Positions 44,451-56,059 of a stretch of DNA of 64,000 nucleotides are shown here, in pieces. Numbering within the stretch: the first letter of the stretch is position 1; every line of letters begins with the position of its first letter. The notes under the pieces were generated by a model. That model was not told the origin of the DNA. It saw only the letters and a list, made by a program, of their open reading frames with translations, and made no database searches. A program made the position numbers and the translations under genes. Origin of the DNA: Chloranthus sessilifolius (Eukaryota; Streptophyta; Magnoliopsida; Chloranthales; Chloranthaceae); assembly GCA_021018995.1 (NCBI GenBank), contig CM037588.1, positions 140,737,725 to 140,801,724 of the forward strand, read 5' to 3'.

Positions 44451-45280
44451 TAGTCGGGGTGAGCTAACATTGAAGCTCAATAAAGGAAACTTATCCATTT
44501 ACATATTATCATAAGTAAAGGTTCTTCAAAGATAAATATCAGATCAAATATGGTTTTCAAAGGATGCATTGATGTCTAAATTCCAATTCTAAAATAGTAA
44601 GCCAAAAATGATTCAATAGATCTGATGTTCTGATGTTTTCAAAATTTTGAATTAGGCATGCTTCTTATCTTAAATTTATAACTTAATTTTATCTCCCAAA
44701 TTACATATAGCATGAGAGCACGAGTATTACCGATGGAAAACCCTACTGACCATCGCCATTCATACCTCATTTTTTGGAAAGAGCAACAAGCCCTTATGTA
44801 ATAAGGGAAACTTGTGCAAGGCTAAGTTACTGTCAACATAGTTGGCAAAATCTAGGGTTTTGTTCGTATGTACCTCAAATCGAATACAAATGCTAAACAT
44901 ATCAGATTTTATGTATATAACACATATTCGGATTTTTCAGAGTTCTAATACAAAATTCACATTCAAAGATGAGGTTCGAAATTTCAAAAGTTCTGAGTTC
45001 TCATATATGTCACAATTCAAAATTTTTATTCATGTTGTGTCTAACAAAATTTCAGAATTTATGCTTTAAACAAAACTAATCAAAACTTAGAATAGAATGC
45101 AAATTAGGTTTAGGGTTCCCTTACCTCAACTTGAATTGATCAAAATTTATACCAATAAGTCCTCATAATGGACTCATTATCACAAGACCTACAGTGATTA
45201 ACACCACAAGTGTTAATGAAGGTCCAAAAGTCCACACAGATGCCATCCAACAAAAATTTCGAAAGCCAGAAACAGGGTAA

Positions 45281-45440
45281 AATTCGATGGTCGAATTTGA
45301 ATTCGATGGCCGAATTTAAATTCAACCCTCGACTTCCCCAAAAGTGCATCAGGCTTAACAGCCCAAATTCGACCCTCGAATTTTAATTTGATGGTCGAAT
45401 TTCTCCAGGTCTGTGCTATTTCGAATTTGTCCTTCAGATT
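45281..45440. promoter_or_regulatory. AATTCGANNNTCGAATT dyad cluster
   Basis: Seventeen-bp dyads are centred at 45289, 45308, 45327, 45374 and 45393, with a weak one near 45432. Adjacent spacing is 19 bp (three intervals) with a 47-bp gap. Examples are AATTCGATGGTCGAATT and AATTCGACCCTCGAATT. The placement in the LTR is similar to the CGCTCGAGCG clusters of relatives. Confidence 0.7.
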
Positions 45441-46153
45441 TGATTTTTTTCCATTCCAAAGCACATAATCAGTTATATTTTTAGATGCACCCTTTATCTA
45501 AACTATTCTAAAAAAAATAACACTAATCAAAGGTGTTTATAGAGCCTACCTTTCAAGGTCGATTCAACCTCCATTGATCCAATTACATGCACCGGATTAA
45601 TCTGCAAGCTTTAGTTGGACTTCAAAGTTTAGTCCATCACAACCTTACTGTTAGAGCAGAGGTTGTCCAGACAACACACAGAACTATCCACTCTCCCCTA
45701 GCCTTCCTTTTGATTATCTCAAACTAATTCGAATCCATTCACAAGGCTTATTAATGGCCAAGATGGGGAGAGTGATTTCTAATCTCAAGGAATTTGCAAG
45801 AAAGTAAAGGGTTCTAAGGCTTCAAATCAGTTCACATGAGAGAGAGAAGAGTGAAGCTTCTCCTCTACACTTCTCTCTTTATAATACTAATAAGCAAACC
45901 AAAATATCTAGATCTTTACTTTTACAAATTTATCCACTTAACTTGCAATTATTTCTAGTGTCAATCGCATACACACGATTTAGCGTATATGTTTCTAAAC
46001 ATATAACTTCCGCAAGTCCAAAACAAAAATCCTTAGGTCAAATTTCATCTCATACCCTAACTTGCCTAATTAAATCCTATTCATCCCATAATTTTTTTGG
46101 GCACGCATATCGAGGTAAATCAAAATCAGGTCCAAAATATCAGGGATATTACA

Positions 46154-47276
46154 CTTTAGTAGGTAACGCAATCAACGACAATGGTGTTACGGCTATGAAA
46201 GATTCCAAGGATCTCTCTGATTTATGACACAAGAGGCTTAGTCACATGAGTGAACATGGGCTAATTTCTGTAAAAATTGCATCTTCGGGAAGCAGAAGAA
46301 AGTCAATTTTTCTATAGGAAAGCATACTTCGAAGGGGATGATTGATTAGATACATTCAGATGTATGGGGATCGGCTAAATTCACTTCGGTAGGTGGAGCC
46401 AACTACTTTGTGTCATTCATAGATGATTACTCCAGGAAAGTTTGGGTGTATCCGATTAAAAACAAATCGGATGTGTTTTAGAAATTCAGGCAGTGACAAA
46501 GTATGGTTGAAAAGTAGACAGACAGGAGAAAGGTGAAGATTCTCAGATCAGATAATAGTGGGGAATACATGTCATCAGAGTTTAAAGTTTACTGTAAAAA
46601 TCAAGGGATTGTTAGGCACTTAACAGTTCCTGAAAATCCTCAACATAACAGCGTGGCAGAGAGGATGAATAGAATACTATTAGAAAAAATACGGTATATG
46701 TTGAATCATTCCGACTTGAGTCATGAGTTCTAAGCAGAGGCAGTGAACACGACATGCTACTTGGTCAACTGATCGCCTCCAGCGACACTAAACTCAAAAG
46801 CTGTAGATAAGGTTTGGTATGGAAGACACGAGAGTTACTCTAACTTTAGGATTTTTAGATGTGTGGCGTATACATTACTTCAGGGAAGTGAACGATCCAA
46901 GTTGGATCCAAAATCCAAAAAGTGTGTCTTGATTGACTATGGCGAAGGAGTCAAGAATTATCATTTGAAGGATACATAATCTCACAAAGTGATAGTTGAA
47001 AGAGATGTTACCTTCAACAAAGATGAGTTTTCGATAAAAATGGTGGAAGACAAACCTCAGTCATCTGGTGAATCTCAGATACAAGTTGTTGAAAGACATG
47101 AGCAAGAAGAGAAAGATAATAAAAACTCCGATGGCACAATTTCTCAAGACTTTCAGCCCCAGGTACCGATTCTTGTTCAGATTACCTTAAGAAGGTCAGA
47201 AAGGACGAAGAAACGTCCTGAAAAGTTTAAGGATATGACTCCTTTAACACTTACACTTATTACAAAGAATGAGTAA
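46154..47276 (+). pseudogene. Copia-B integrase
   Basis: Resumes after the solo LTR in the GAG-pre-integrase region (HKRLSHMSEHG), then the zinc-binding CIFGKQKKV. Core catalytic residues are seen as SDVWG (about 46360), LRSDNSGEY (about 46545) and VAERMNR (about 46657). The tail has VIVERDVTFNKDEF and TLRRSERTKKRPEKFKDM, a basic C-terminus before RT. Stops occur at about 46227, 46347, 46480, 46515 and 46731. Confidence 0.88.
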
Positions 47277-48835
47277 CCAAGTACAGTTCAAGAAGCTCTG
47301 ATAGATATAGATGCAGTAAAGTGGCAGTTAACTATGGAAGAAGAATGACATTCACTTTTGAAGAATGAGACTTGGGATCTCATGAAACTTTCTAAAGGGA
47401 AGAGAGCAATCGGTTGTATATGAATCTTTCGAAAGAAAGAAAGTGATTAGAGTGAAACTTCGAAGTTCAAAACAAGACTAGTTGCAAAGGAGTTTTTTTA
47501 AAAAGATGGTATCGATTACAATGAGATATTCTCTCCAATTGCGAAACACACATCGATTCGCACGTTGTTGGAAGTTGTTGTTCAGAAAGATCTTGAACTA
47601 AAACAGATGGATGTGTAAACAACTTTTCTCTATGGAGATCTTCAGGAAGAGATTTATATGCAATAGCAAGAAGGATTTAAAGTAGAAGGATCAGAATCGC
47701 TAGTCTGCAAGTTAAAAAAATCCTTGTATGGTTTCAAGCAGGCACCCAGGCAGTGAGACATGAAGTTTGATTCATATATGTTGAGTATAGGGTATTAAAG
47801 GGGGCAGTATGATTGTTGTATCTACTGGAAAGAGTATTATAAAGGGGAGAGAATCTTCCTAATTCTCTATGTAGATGATATACTGATAGCAGCGAGAAAT
47901 AAAATTAAAATAAACAAGCTGAAGCAATCGTTGAGCCAAAAGTTTGAGATGAAGGATCTTGGTTTTGCAAATAAGATCCTATGTATGAAAATTATGAGAG
48001 GTCGTGAGAAGAAAAGGCTCCAGCAAACTCAAAGGACTTTTATCTAAAAGATTTTTGAGAAGTACAATATGAGTGATGTCAAGCCTGTATCAACTCCTCT
48101 TGTAGAGCATTTTAAACTCACAAAGAATATGAGTTCGTCCACACAAGCAGAAAGAGAATATATAAAGAATATTCCATACGCAAATATTATTGGGAGTTTA
48201 ATATATGTCATGGTGAGTACATGTCAAAATTTAGCGTAGGCCTTGAATGAGGTTTGTAAGTATATATCTAATCTGGGTAAGGAAAATTGGCTCACATTGA
48301 AATGGATATTGGGATATTTGAAAGGTACAGCTAAACATGAATTGATGTTTGAAAGTGGAGATACATGCGAGTTGAATCTCTACGATTATGTTGATTCTGA
48401 CTACGTTGGTGACTGTGACAGAAGAAGGTCAACCACAGGGTACGTGTTTGTCTTGACAGGTGGAGCAATCAGTTAAAAATCTATGCTCCAAGGGATAGCT
48501 GCGTTGTCAATTACAGAGGCAGAGTATATAGCAGCTACAAAAGCAGCTAAGGAAGCCTTATGGCTTAAATGTTTGGTCAATGAATTTGGAGAGGTTGATG
48601 AGAACACCGATATCTTCTGCGATAGTCAGAGTGTCATTTACCTAGTAAAGAATTAGGTCTTTCACGCTAGAAAAAAATATATAGATGTCCGATATCATTT
48701 TATTAGAAATATGATAGAAGATAAATAAATGTCGGTTGAGAAGATCGATACGAAAGAGAAAGCAGTGGACATGATGACCAAGCCGATTACACAGAATAAG
48801 TTTAGGCATTGCCTAAACTTCATTAACACTTATCG
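47277..48835 (+). pseudogene. Copia-B reverse transcriptase and RNase H
   Basis: RT (RVT_2 type): KTRLVAKEFF, SLYGFKQAPRQ and the catalytic ILYVDDILIAARN (about 47862-47900). RNase H shows YVDSDYVGDCDRRRSTTGYV (48390), then AALSITEAEYIAATKAAKEA and DIFCDSQSVIYLVKN, so the catalytic acidic residues are present. About a dozen stops occur, most where CAG/CAA, CGA or TGG would fit. It ends just before the polypurine tract. Confidence 0.92.
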
Positions 48836-48876
48836 AAGATGTTGATGCCCGTTGGGGATGAAACCTAGGTGGAGAT

Positions 48877-49745
48877 TGTTATTATTGGTTTACCCCAATG
48901 TTGAATCACTTGAGCGGAAACCAAATCTGCTTGAGCGAGGTGAGCACTAAACAAGTGTTAATTTTCGGGTCTAAGTTGCTTGAGCGATTTTAGTTCTCGC
49001 TCGAGCGACCGGAGCACGACTCAAATTTAGGGAAAACTTTCAGGTGTAACTTGCTCTAGTGAGTTTTGTTTTCGCTCGAGCGACATGAAGTTATGTGCAG
49101 AGTCCGGATTTTGAGCAGTTTCTCTTGGAACAAAAGTAGGATTTGAGACTTCTATATAAAGGGAAAGTTCATGGACAAATTAGAGGGCTCTTGAGAGAGT
49201 TTTTTTAAGAGAGAAAAATTTGGGAGAATACTTTAGAGGTAAGGTATTGAAGAATTGCTTGGGGATTGAAGATTCGATTGAAGTCGTTCTTGTGATGGGA
49301 TCGTTACTATATTTCGACAGATCTCTTCTCTGTTCTTTGAATAATCGCGTCCCTGGTTTAACAACGGGTTAGTAGTTGAAGATCGTGTTTGATCTTGTTT
49401 TGATTTTGCACTAGAGAGAAGAGACTACAAAAAATAAGACTATTAGTGGCACCAAAAACTGCCGCTATTAATAGAAAAAACTTGTTGTTTCAATAACGAC
49501 AATACTAGTTGCAGCACTTTTTTTGTTAATAGCGACAGTTTTTAATGCCGCTAATAGTCTTATTTTTTGTAGTGAGAGTGTGTGCGTTGTAAATATTCAT
49601 AAATAGTGCATCTACTCCCGTGGATGTAACCCTCGATTGAGTGAACCACGTAATATGTTGTGTGTGTGATTGTTCTTTTGTATCTTCTTACTTTTCCGCA
49701 TTCATAGCGATCGAGAGTTGGATAGAGTGGGTAGAATTCCTAACA
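48877..49745 (+). repeat. 3' LTR of Copia-B
   Basis: Starts TGTTATTATTGG and ends CCTAACA. It is about 150 bp longer than the 5' LTR because of the MITE at 49423-49574. The three dyad pairs are retained at 21-bp spacing. Confidence 0.93.
49423..49574. mobile_element. 152-bp CACTA-type MITE in the 3' LTR
   Basis: Ends ACTACAAAAAATAAGACTAT and ATAGTCTTATTTTTTGTAGT are perfect inverted repeats apart from the outermost base. The target duplication is AGA (49420-49422, 49575-49577). The interior has AGCGACAG / CTGCCGCTA motifs like the MITE at 11231. It is absent from the 5' LTR, so it came after Copia-B. Confidence 0.85.
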
Positions 49746-49750
49746 ATAAA

Positions 49751-50521
49751 TTCATGTGCAAGTAATAGCTCCTGTAGAAAAAAATATGGGATTTTTCTTA
49801 GGTTGGGTTGGGTGCACCAGTAGGTCGGGCATATGCCATTTTTCACTGGCGGCCAAGATTTTGGCGTGACCCGATCCGACTCGTTGATAGCCATAAATTC
49901 GACCCTTTTGCAAAACCTTAACAAATTTTGGGTTTTAAACAGGGTTATTGTCACTGGTTAGGCCTGGCCCATTGATAACCTTATTTTTAAGTACGAAAAA
50001 AAAAATACTTTCAAATCTCATGCCCTCAGTTCCAATATTGGGGTAAGAGCATCTCCAAGAGGTATCCCAAATCTAGCCGTACATGGACTCCCAAATGGCT
50101 AGTTCTAGAATATTGATCCAAAAATGAGCAAGTCCAACCGTTATTCCAAATCTACGTGTAAATGGGATACCGATTTGGTATCCAAAATCTGGGATATTGC
50201 TATTCATATTCCAAATTTTGAATAAATATATACTTTATTCAATTTACTATTTTAATTTTCTTTTAAATATGTATATTTTTCTCTATTATATTTTATTCAC
50301 TGTACCAAAATTATATTTTATTAATTTGGGAAAACATTGTTCAAGTTCACATATATCCGAAATCTGGTGTCCCACTTTTGCATATATTTGGCATCCCATT
50401 TTTGCATAAAATGGGATATCACTTATGAGATGCCTCTCTAAGATCATCATATTACAATACCCACGTGGGGTATTATATGAGTGAGCATTTTCCTCTATAT
50501 GAATGAGAGCATTTTCCTCTA
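49751..50521. other. No gene seen; probable MITE at about 50046-50447
   Basis: GAGCATCTCCAAGAGG near 50047 and the inverse-like GAGATGCCTCTCTAAG near 50427 are typical of plant MITE ends (PIF or hAT type). Inner arms share TATCCCAAATCT / GGGATATCAC. The target duplication was not resolved. The rest is unassigned. Confidence 0.45.
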
Positions 50522-50530
50522 GGAATTAAA

Positions 50531-50608
50531 GGGAAATTTACCTGATAGGCCCTGTTAGATGCGCCTTTAACGTCAGAAGCCCTGTAGTTTCACTTTTACC
50601 CAAACAAA
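50531..50608 (+). repeat. Left TIR of the MULE
   Basis: Starts GGGAAATTTACCTGATAGGC. It pairs with 59373-59450 and includes CGTCAGAAGCCCTGTAGTTT in both ends. Confidence 0.95.
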
Positions 50609-50896
50609 TCCGCTGCGCGCCGAGCTAACGCACGCCTGTAGGAAATGCCCAAACTACCCCCAATGTAAAAAATAGTCGTCCTCTTTTCCAATCATTTACT
50701 GTTTACTTTTTACTTTTTCGTTCGAAGTCAGTGGAGAGTCGTTGTCTCTTCGTGGACGCTAGCTTTCAAATCTACAACCTTCAAGTTACCAAATCTGTAA
50801 GTTAGAATTAAAATTACCTTCCATCGCTATAGATTTTTTTTTTCTCCTCTCTTTGGTGCACATTTTGACATAATTTTTTTAGGTTTTCCCATATGT

Positions 50897-51091
50897 AATC
50901 GATATCGATCTTATATGTAATCGATATCGATCTTATATGCAATCGTTACCGATTACATATTGAGTCGCTCTCGATTACATGTAGAGTCGTTATCGATTAC
51001 ATGTAGAGTCGATAACAATTATATATGTAGTCGTAATCGACTATATAAATAGTCGATGACGACTCTATAAAAAATCGATATCGACTCTCTA
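50897..51091. repeat. 22-bp dyad array 1 (5' region)
   Basis: Nine units in exact 22-bp steps, each with a core like ATCGATATCGAT or GTCGATAACGA(T/C) and an AT-rich tail such as TATATGTA. It lies between the left TIR and the small ORF at 51359. Confidence 0.92.
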
Positions 51092-51358
51092 TGAATATAA
51101 TTAATACTCATCATATGAACTAATTTCCCTATGTTATTACCCTCGATGTCATAATAAATCATACGAGGTTTTATATTTATCTCAGCCGACGTTCAATTTA
51201 TTGCCAACTACCCTTTTGTAAAACCATTATGGCAAGTTAGTTTGGAAGAATGAGTAAATTTAATACAACGATTCATATTCCACCATCTAGGAGCTTTAAA
51301 TACAGGTTTAGTTCGTCCTTAGCAAACCTATCATCCCTACCAGCCCATATTTTTCCCA

Positions 51359-51643
51359 ATGTCAGACGACGAAGAAAAAACCTACTATAACCCAATCAAG
51401 TTCGAGCCTGTATGGGAGGACCCACCACCACCACCAGAACCAGATCCTCTGCAGTTCCTGTAGGACGAGTACGATGAAGTAATGGAGATTTTGGCGAAGA
51501 ACCACCCGCCTCTCCACCCCATCCACCACCTGCTCTTCATCCATCTTCCTAAATTTTGGTTAGAAGGGAAGGACCGCTTTTATCGAAGAATCTTCCTTAG
51601 GACATTGCTGCAAGATTTTCTTTTCATTTTTAATTGTAATTGA
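51359..51643 (+). pseudogene. Small acidic/proline-rich ORF in the MULE
   Basis: Begins MSDDEEKTYYNPIKFEPVWE, then a five-proline run and PEPDPLQFL, an in-frame TAG at codon 35, and continues DEYDEVMEILAKNHPPLHP to a TGA at 51641-51643 (95 codons). The TAG fits CAG decay. It is preceded by array 1 and followed by array 2. I do not recognise the protein. It could be a third element gene, as VANDALs also have, or an exon of the downstream gene. Confidence 0.4.
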
Positions 51644-51783
51644 AAAATTATGAATGTAATTGAAAATTTTTGCAAGTAAATGAAATATTTTGATTCAATG
51701 GCGACTTCATGAAATCTTCTGAGTTAGTAAATTATATATTTTCTATATAAACAAACATTTTGTCTTCATTGCGACTTTATATT

Positions 51784-51975
51784 GAGTCGATGGTGATTTC
51801 ATTTGTAATCGATATCGATTACATCTAGACTCGATATCGATTACATATAGAATCGGTATCGATTATATATAGACTCGATATCGATTACATCTAGAGTCGG
51901 TATCGATTACATATAGGGTCGATATCGATTATATATGTAATCGATAACGATTATATATGTAATCGATATAGCTTT
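51784..51975. repeat. 22-bp dyad array 2 (upstream of the DUF1985/Ulp1 gene)
   Basis: Nine units in 22-bp register, for example CTCGATATCGATTACATCTA, ending about 90 bp before the ATG at 52068. It is positioned like a promoter-proximal array. Confidence 0.92.
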
Positions 51976-52892
51976 TATATATACATTTTATTCAATATTT
52001 AAACCCTTGTTAGTATGGGGCTCAGTCCTTTCTTTTTTATTACAGTTCATTTCAAAAGGCTGTCAAGATGGTTGTACATCGAGTTGTTGCCAAGTGTTCG
52101 CCCAGTGCCACTTCGAATCTCTACGAAAATGCTACCCCAGCTCGGAAGAAGATGCTGAGAGATTCCGTTTTTGGTGAAATATTTCAAATGCCTAAGGGTG
52201 TGGGATTTCTTTTTGATGTGGTGGATGAGATGTTGACATTTTGGATTGAAAAAAACTACTTCCGAATTGGGAAGACTGATGTCTATCTTTGGAAGATAGA
52301 CATTGCATTGATACTGGGCCTTGCCGTAGTTGGCCCATAAAAGTATACCCCATCCGTTAAACCATTGGAAGAACAAACCATTCAATACAAATACTTTCGT
52401 GGAATGCCTCCTGGAAAAATTCTCCGGTCTCATATAGATGCTGCAATTTGTAGAGCGAAAAGTGATGAGGACTTCGTAAAGTTGTCCCTTCTATTTGTAC
52501 TATGCATATTTCTCTTCCCCGGGTCCCACCATCAGCTTTCGGAAGACCACATCGACCTCATCGATGATGTGGAGAACTTTAACCGAACTTTGTAGGGTCT
52601 GCATGTCTACCAAGACTTGATCGAGTATATAATGAAGGGCGCGGCGAATAGAAAGACTGCCGAGATGGATAAAGCCCTGAAGACGTACAACATATATGAA
52701 TGCATATGTGTACTTCAATGGTGGGCTTATGAGATCCTGCCCGATATATCGCCATCCCAGCTAGGCCTCAAGGACCCTTTCCCACGGCTGCTGAAATGGT
52801 CGGACAGGGCGCAGTCAAGGATCAAAGGTTACACTCGCGGACAGATGTTAGACAGCAAAGTATGAGGTCTATTGCCAATTCAAAAAGCAACT

Positions 52893-53150
52893 TACCGATT
52901 CATTCTAGAATCGATAACGATTCATTACAGAATCGATAACGACTTTTTAAGAAGTCGATAGTGACTCAGTACAGAATCATTATCGACTACTTAGGAAGTC
53001 TATAGCGATTCATTTCGGAATCGATAACGACTTACTAAGTAGTCGATAATGATTCATTAAATAATCGATAGCAATTCATTAACGAATCGATACCAATTTA
53101 TTAAATAGTCGGTACCAATTCTTTTCATAATCGAGAATGATTTATTATAT
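52893..53150. repeat. 22-bp dyad array 3 (intron 1)
   Basis: Eleven to twelve units in exact 22-bp steps, for example AATCGATAACGATTCATTAC, filling the intron between exon 1 and exon 2. Confidence 0.92.
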
Positions 53151-53829
53151 ATACGATCATTTTATTCTGTTATTCACCATGTTTCCTTTTCTTTCAAAAA
53201 GTTCGCGCTCCCCTCGTGCCTCAGGGCTTTGAATTAGAGATACCCGTGTTAAGAGAATATCTACGGGTTCAAAAGGAGGTTGGGGGGAAGAGGAAAGAAC
53301 CGGTCAAGAAAGCTGTGGAAGAGATGCGGCCGAAGAAGAAAAGAAATTATATTCCGATCGAGAATATTGATGAAGAAGAATGGGATGACGCATCGACGTC
53401 AGAAAAAGAACCCTCCTCGAAAAAGGGCCCCGTCCATGTCGGAGAGGGTCGGCCAAGAACTAGGAGAGCCACCAAGGAGAGCCTGGCAGTGAAAGATAGC
53501 CCAGCTGAACCGTCCACCTCCAATGATCCTTTGATGAGGAGGGTCGATCATTTGATGATGGAGAACTTGAAGCTCACCCAAAGAGTGAGCGATTTGGAGG
53601 GAGAGAATAAGGCTCTGGCTAAACGTTGCGCTTCTGTAGAGAAACTATGCAACTCCTTCAAAGAGAGGCTAAACGTTGCGCTTTTGCGGAGTTGCAGAAG
53701 TTAAATCACTACAACTCTTTGGTTAGAAAGGGCCAGTCGAATATAAAAGAACTCCTTGAAAATTTATTTGAGGCGAGACCTAAGGTATGTGTTGAAATCT
53801 GGTTTTATAGGTTTAGTTTTGTTAACATA

Positions 53830-54062
53830 AATCGATATCGACTGTATATAGAGTCGATAACGATTATATACACAATCGTTATCGACTTTATATAGAGTCG
53901 ATACCGATAATATATGCAATCGTTATCGATTATATATACAGTCGATATCGATTTTATTTACAATCAATATCGACGATATATATAATCGATAACGATTATA
54001 TATAAAATCGATATCAACTATATGTACAGTCGATAACGATTATATTTAAAATCGATTTGAAC
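53830..54062. repeat. 22-bp dyad array 4 (intron 2)
   Basis: About eleven units such as GTCGATAACGATTATATACA in 22-bp register, filling the intron before exon 3. Confidence 0.92.
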
Positions 54063-54797
54063 TTTTTAAAATATGGACCAAAAATTAATTCTTATTTTGC
54101 ACCATTATTTCGATATACAGGATGTGGCTATGGAGGAGTTGATATCGAAGGTGTGCGACACAGCCGTCGATAAGGAACCATCAGCTCCTGCGCATCAGGT
54201 TCCTCCTCCTCCCGTTGATGAGGTGACGGCAGCTGCTGACGAGCAGCCTGAGACTCAAACTGATAAGGGTCCTGCTGGTGAAGAGGAAACCTCTTTCCAA
54301 TTACCTCACCAACAAGCTGAGCCTCGCTTAAGACCTAGAAAAGCAAAACTCAGCAAAGTAATTGCCGTCAAACCTAAGGCACAGCGAAGGGTAGCGGCTG
54401 AAAAGAAGCCTACCGAGAAGGCCAACGAAGGACCAAGCTAGCGAGCGGACCCAAGGCTCATTTCCATTTGGTCCAGGTCTCTTTGAAAGATGCTCTCGAG
54501 CTTCCACCGATGACAATGAGCAAAAATATATGCTAGACATATGGAACAAGCCTCTGAAGCAGGACGAGTAAGTTATTCTTCCCTGAATACTTAACTTTAT
54601 TATTATATATTTATTGTGAAGATTAGTTAAGTTGGCCATTTTTTTTACAGAGAATATGTAAACACTGTCGGCAAGTATAAGCTGGTGGTGCAATCCTTCA
54701 GATGTCTGGCGACCACGCAGTACCTAGATAACTTTATAAGTTTAACATACTGTAGGCAAAATCAAGAATGGTTAAAGCTGTCGACAACTCGAAAAAG

Positions 54798-55012
54798 AGT
54801 CGATATCGATTCATTATGGAGTCGATAACGATGACTTACATAATCGTTATCGACTCTCAAATTAATCGATATTGATGGCTTTTAGAGTCGATAACGATGG
54901 CTTATGTAATCATTATCGACTCTTTAACTAATCGATATCGATTCATTTGAGAGTCGATAACGATGACTTAAGATATCGTCATCGATGACTTATAGAGTTG
55001 ATAACGATTATA
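54798..55012. repeat. 22-bp dyad array 5 (intron 4)
   Basis: Ten units such as GTCGATATCGATTCATTATG in 22-bp steps, in the intron before exon 5. The two short introns of the gene (55346-55421, 55563-55641) carry no array. Confidence 0.92.
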
Positions 55013-56059
55013 TATTTTACTCTAACTGCATATTTAAATCTAACTGCATTGGTTTCAGGTTATGGGAGCCTACCTGAGACATTTGGAAGTAATTGATGAT
55101 AAAATTCATCCTGATAAAAATCTCAAAAACTTCCTTATGGACCCTGCCGCGCTGACGTACATGGGCTATGAACTGAGAGATTTCAACAAGTTCATGCTTG
55201 CTGAAAAATTATACAACTAATCGATCGAGGTTCAAGTTCAACGGTGGGCTGTCTATAGACAAAAAGAGACCGGAGGGAAGAAGCTGATGAAAACTTTCTT
55301 CTTCAATGAGCTTCAGAATCTGTGGGCTCACGAATGCAGCATAGTATGCTTTTATCCTCTTTATAATTATTCTTTTTAATTTTTCTATCATACCCTTTGA
55401 GATTATATTGCTTTTTTGTAGATATTTATGCCAATACATTCAGAACAACCACTACACTGGGCGCTTGCAATCGTGAAGGTAGTCGAACGATCGATAATGA
55501 TCATCGACCCTATATTTAATAGGCCCTCTAAGGAAAGATATGTGTCCCAATTGCAGGCGCTGGTAAGATATTTTGCTTAGCATATTTTTTATTATTGTTA
55601 GCTTAGCATATCTGACACTCCTCTCTATTATTTCGAAACAGACCCAATACCTTCCCGCGATTTTATATTCGTACGGTGACTCCGCTGCACTGATCAAGAA
55701 GAACTATCCTTGGCCATCTAGTGACTGCCGGATCAAAGCCCTCCCCCGACAGACCAACTCGTGTGATTGTGGAGTGTTTGTTGTGAAGTATGTCGAGTAC
55801 TTCATGATGGGGAAGAAATTTGACTTCGTGCAATTAGATATAGATAGGATCAGGGCAGAAATTTTGTCATATATTGGCTACATACACAGGCGATGGCGGA
55901 GTACTGGCGATGGACAACAAAAAGGAGGGAGAGTAGCAGTAGTGTGGTTGTATTTTAATATTTTTGTAAATGTAAATGAAATATTTTTTCTTAATGAATT
56001 ATTTTGAATATAATTGCACTATTTTTATGTAGCTGTGGTTAAAAAGTAGAAATCACAGC

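Larger units (their letters stand above)
44018..46153 (-). mobile_element. Solo LTR nested in Copia-B
   Basis: Plus-strand TGTGACAACC...GATATTACA, flanked by CTTTA on both sides (44013-44017 and 46154-46158). On its sense (minus) strand it starts TGTAATATCCC and ends GGTTGTCACA, like the chromovirus LTRs. It shares GACGTATAGTC and the GAGCT...AGCTC hairpin with them, as well as the acidic frame near 44350-44440. There are no internal genes: a solo LTR left by recombination. Its own dyads are at 45281-45440. Confidence 0.92.
42020..49745 (+). mobile_element. Copia-B: full-length but decayed Ty1-copia element
   Basis: LTRs at 42020-42742 and 48877-49745 are flanked by ATAAA (42015-42019) and ATAAA (49746-49750). 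The PBS TGGTATTAGAGC is at 42745-42756 and the polypurine tract AGGTGGAGA at 48868-48876. The domain order gag, NC, PR, INT, RT, RNase H matches Ty1-copia, TNT1/Tork type, same family as Copia-A. Two later insertions are nested: a solo LTR (44018-46153) within the protease/integrase region and a CACTA-type MITE (49423-49574) in the 3' LTR. Many stops make it inactive. Confidence 0.95.
52068..56007 (+). pseudogene. DUF1985-like plus Ulp1-type cysteine protease gene, spliced
   Basis: Exon 1 (52068-52859) starts MVVHRVVAKCSPSATSNLYE; FFDVVDEMLTFWIEKN-like sequence and ALILGLAVVGP resemble DUF1985. Exon 2 (about 53204-53782) has a basic region, a Ser/Glu-rich linker and a coiled coil (LMMENLKLTQRVSDLEGENK). 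Exon 3 (54121-54568) is Pro/Glu-rich and basic. Exons 4-7 (54651-54760, 55059-55345, 55422-55562, 55642-56007) carry the C48 peptidase: catalytic His in LHWALAIVK, Asp in MIIDPIF, Cys in RQTNSCDCGVFVVKY, all intact. Introns have GT/AG ends; the large ones hold arrays 3-5. Stops at about 52338, 52593, 54439 and 55218 and a frameshift from a direct repeat near 53620-53690 inactivate this copy. Confidence 0.82.
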
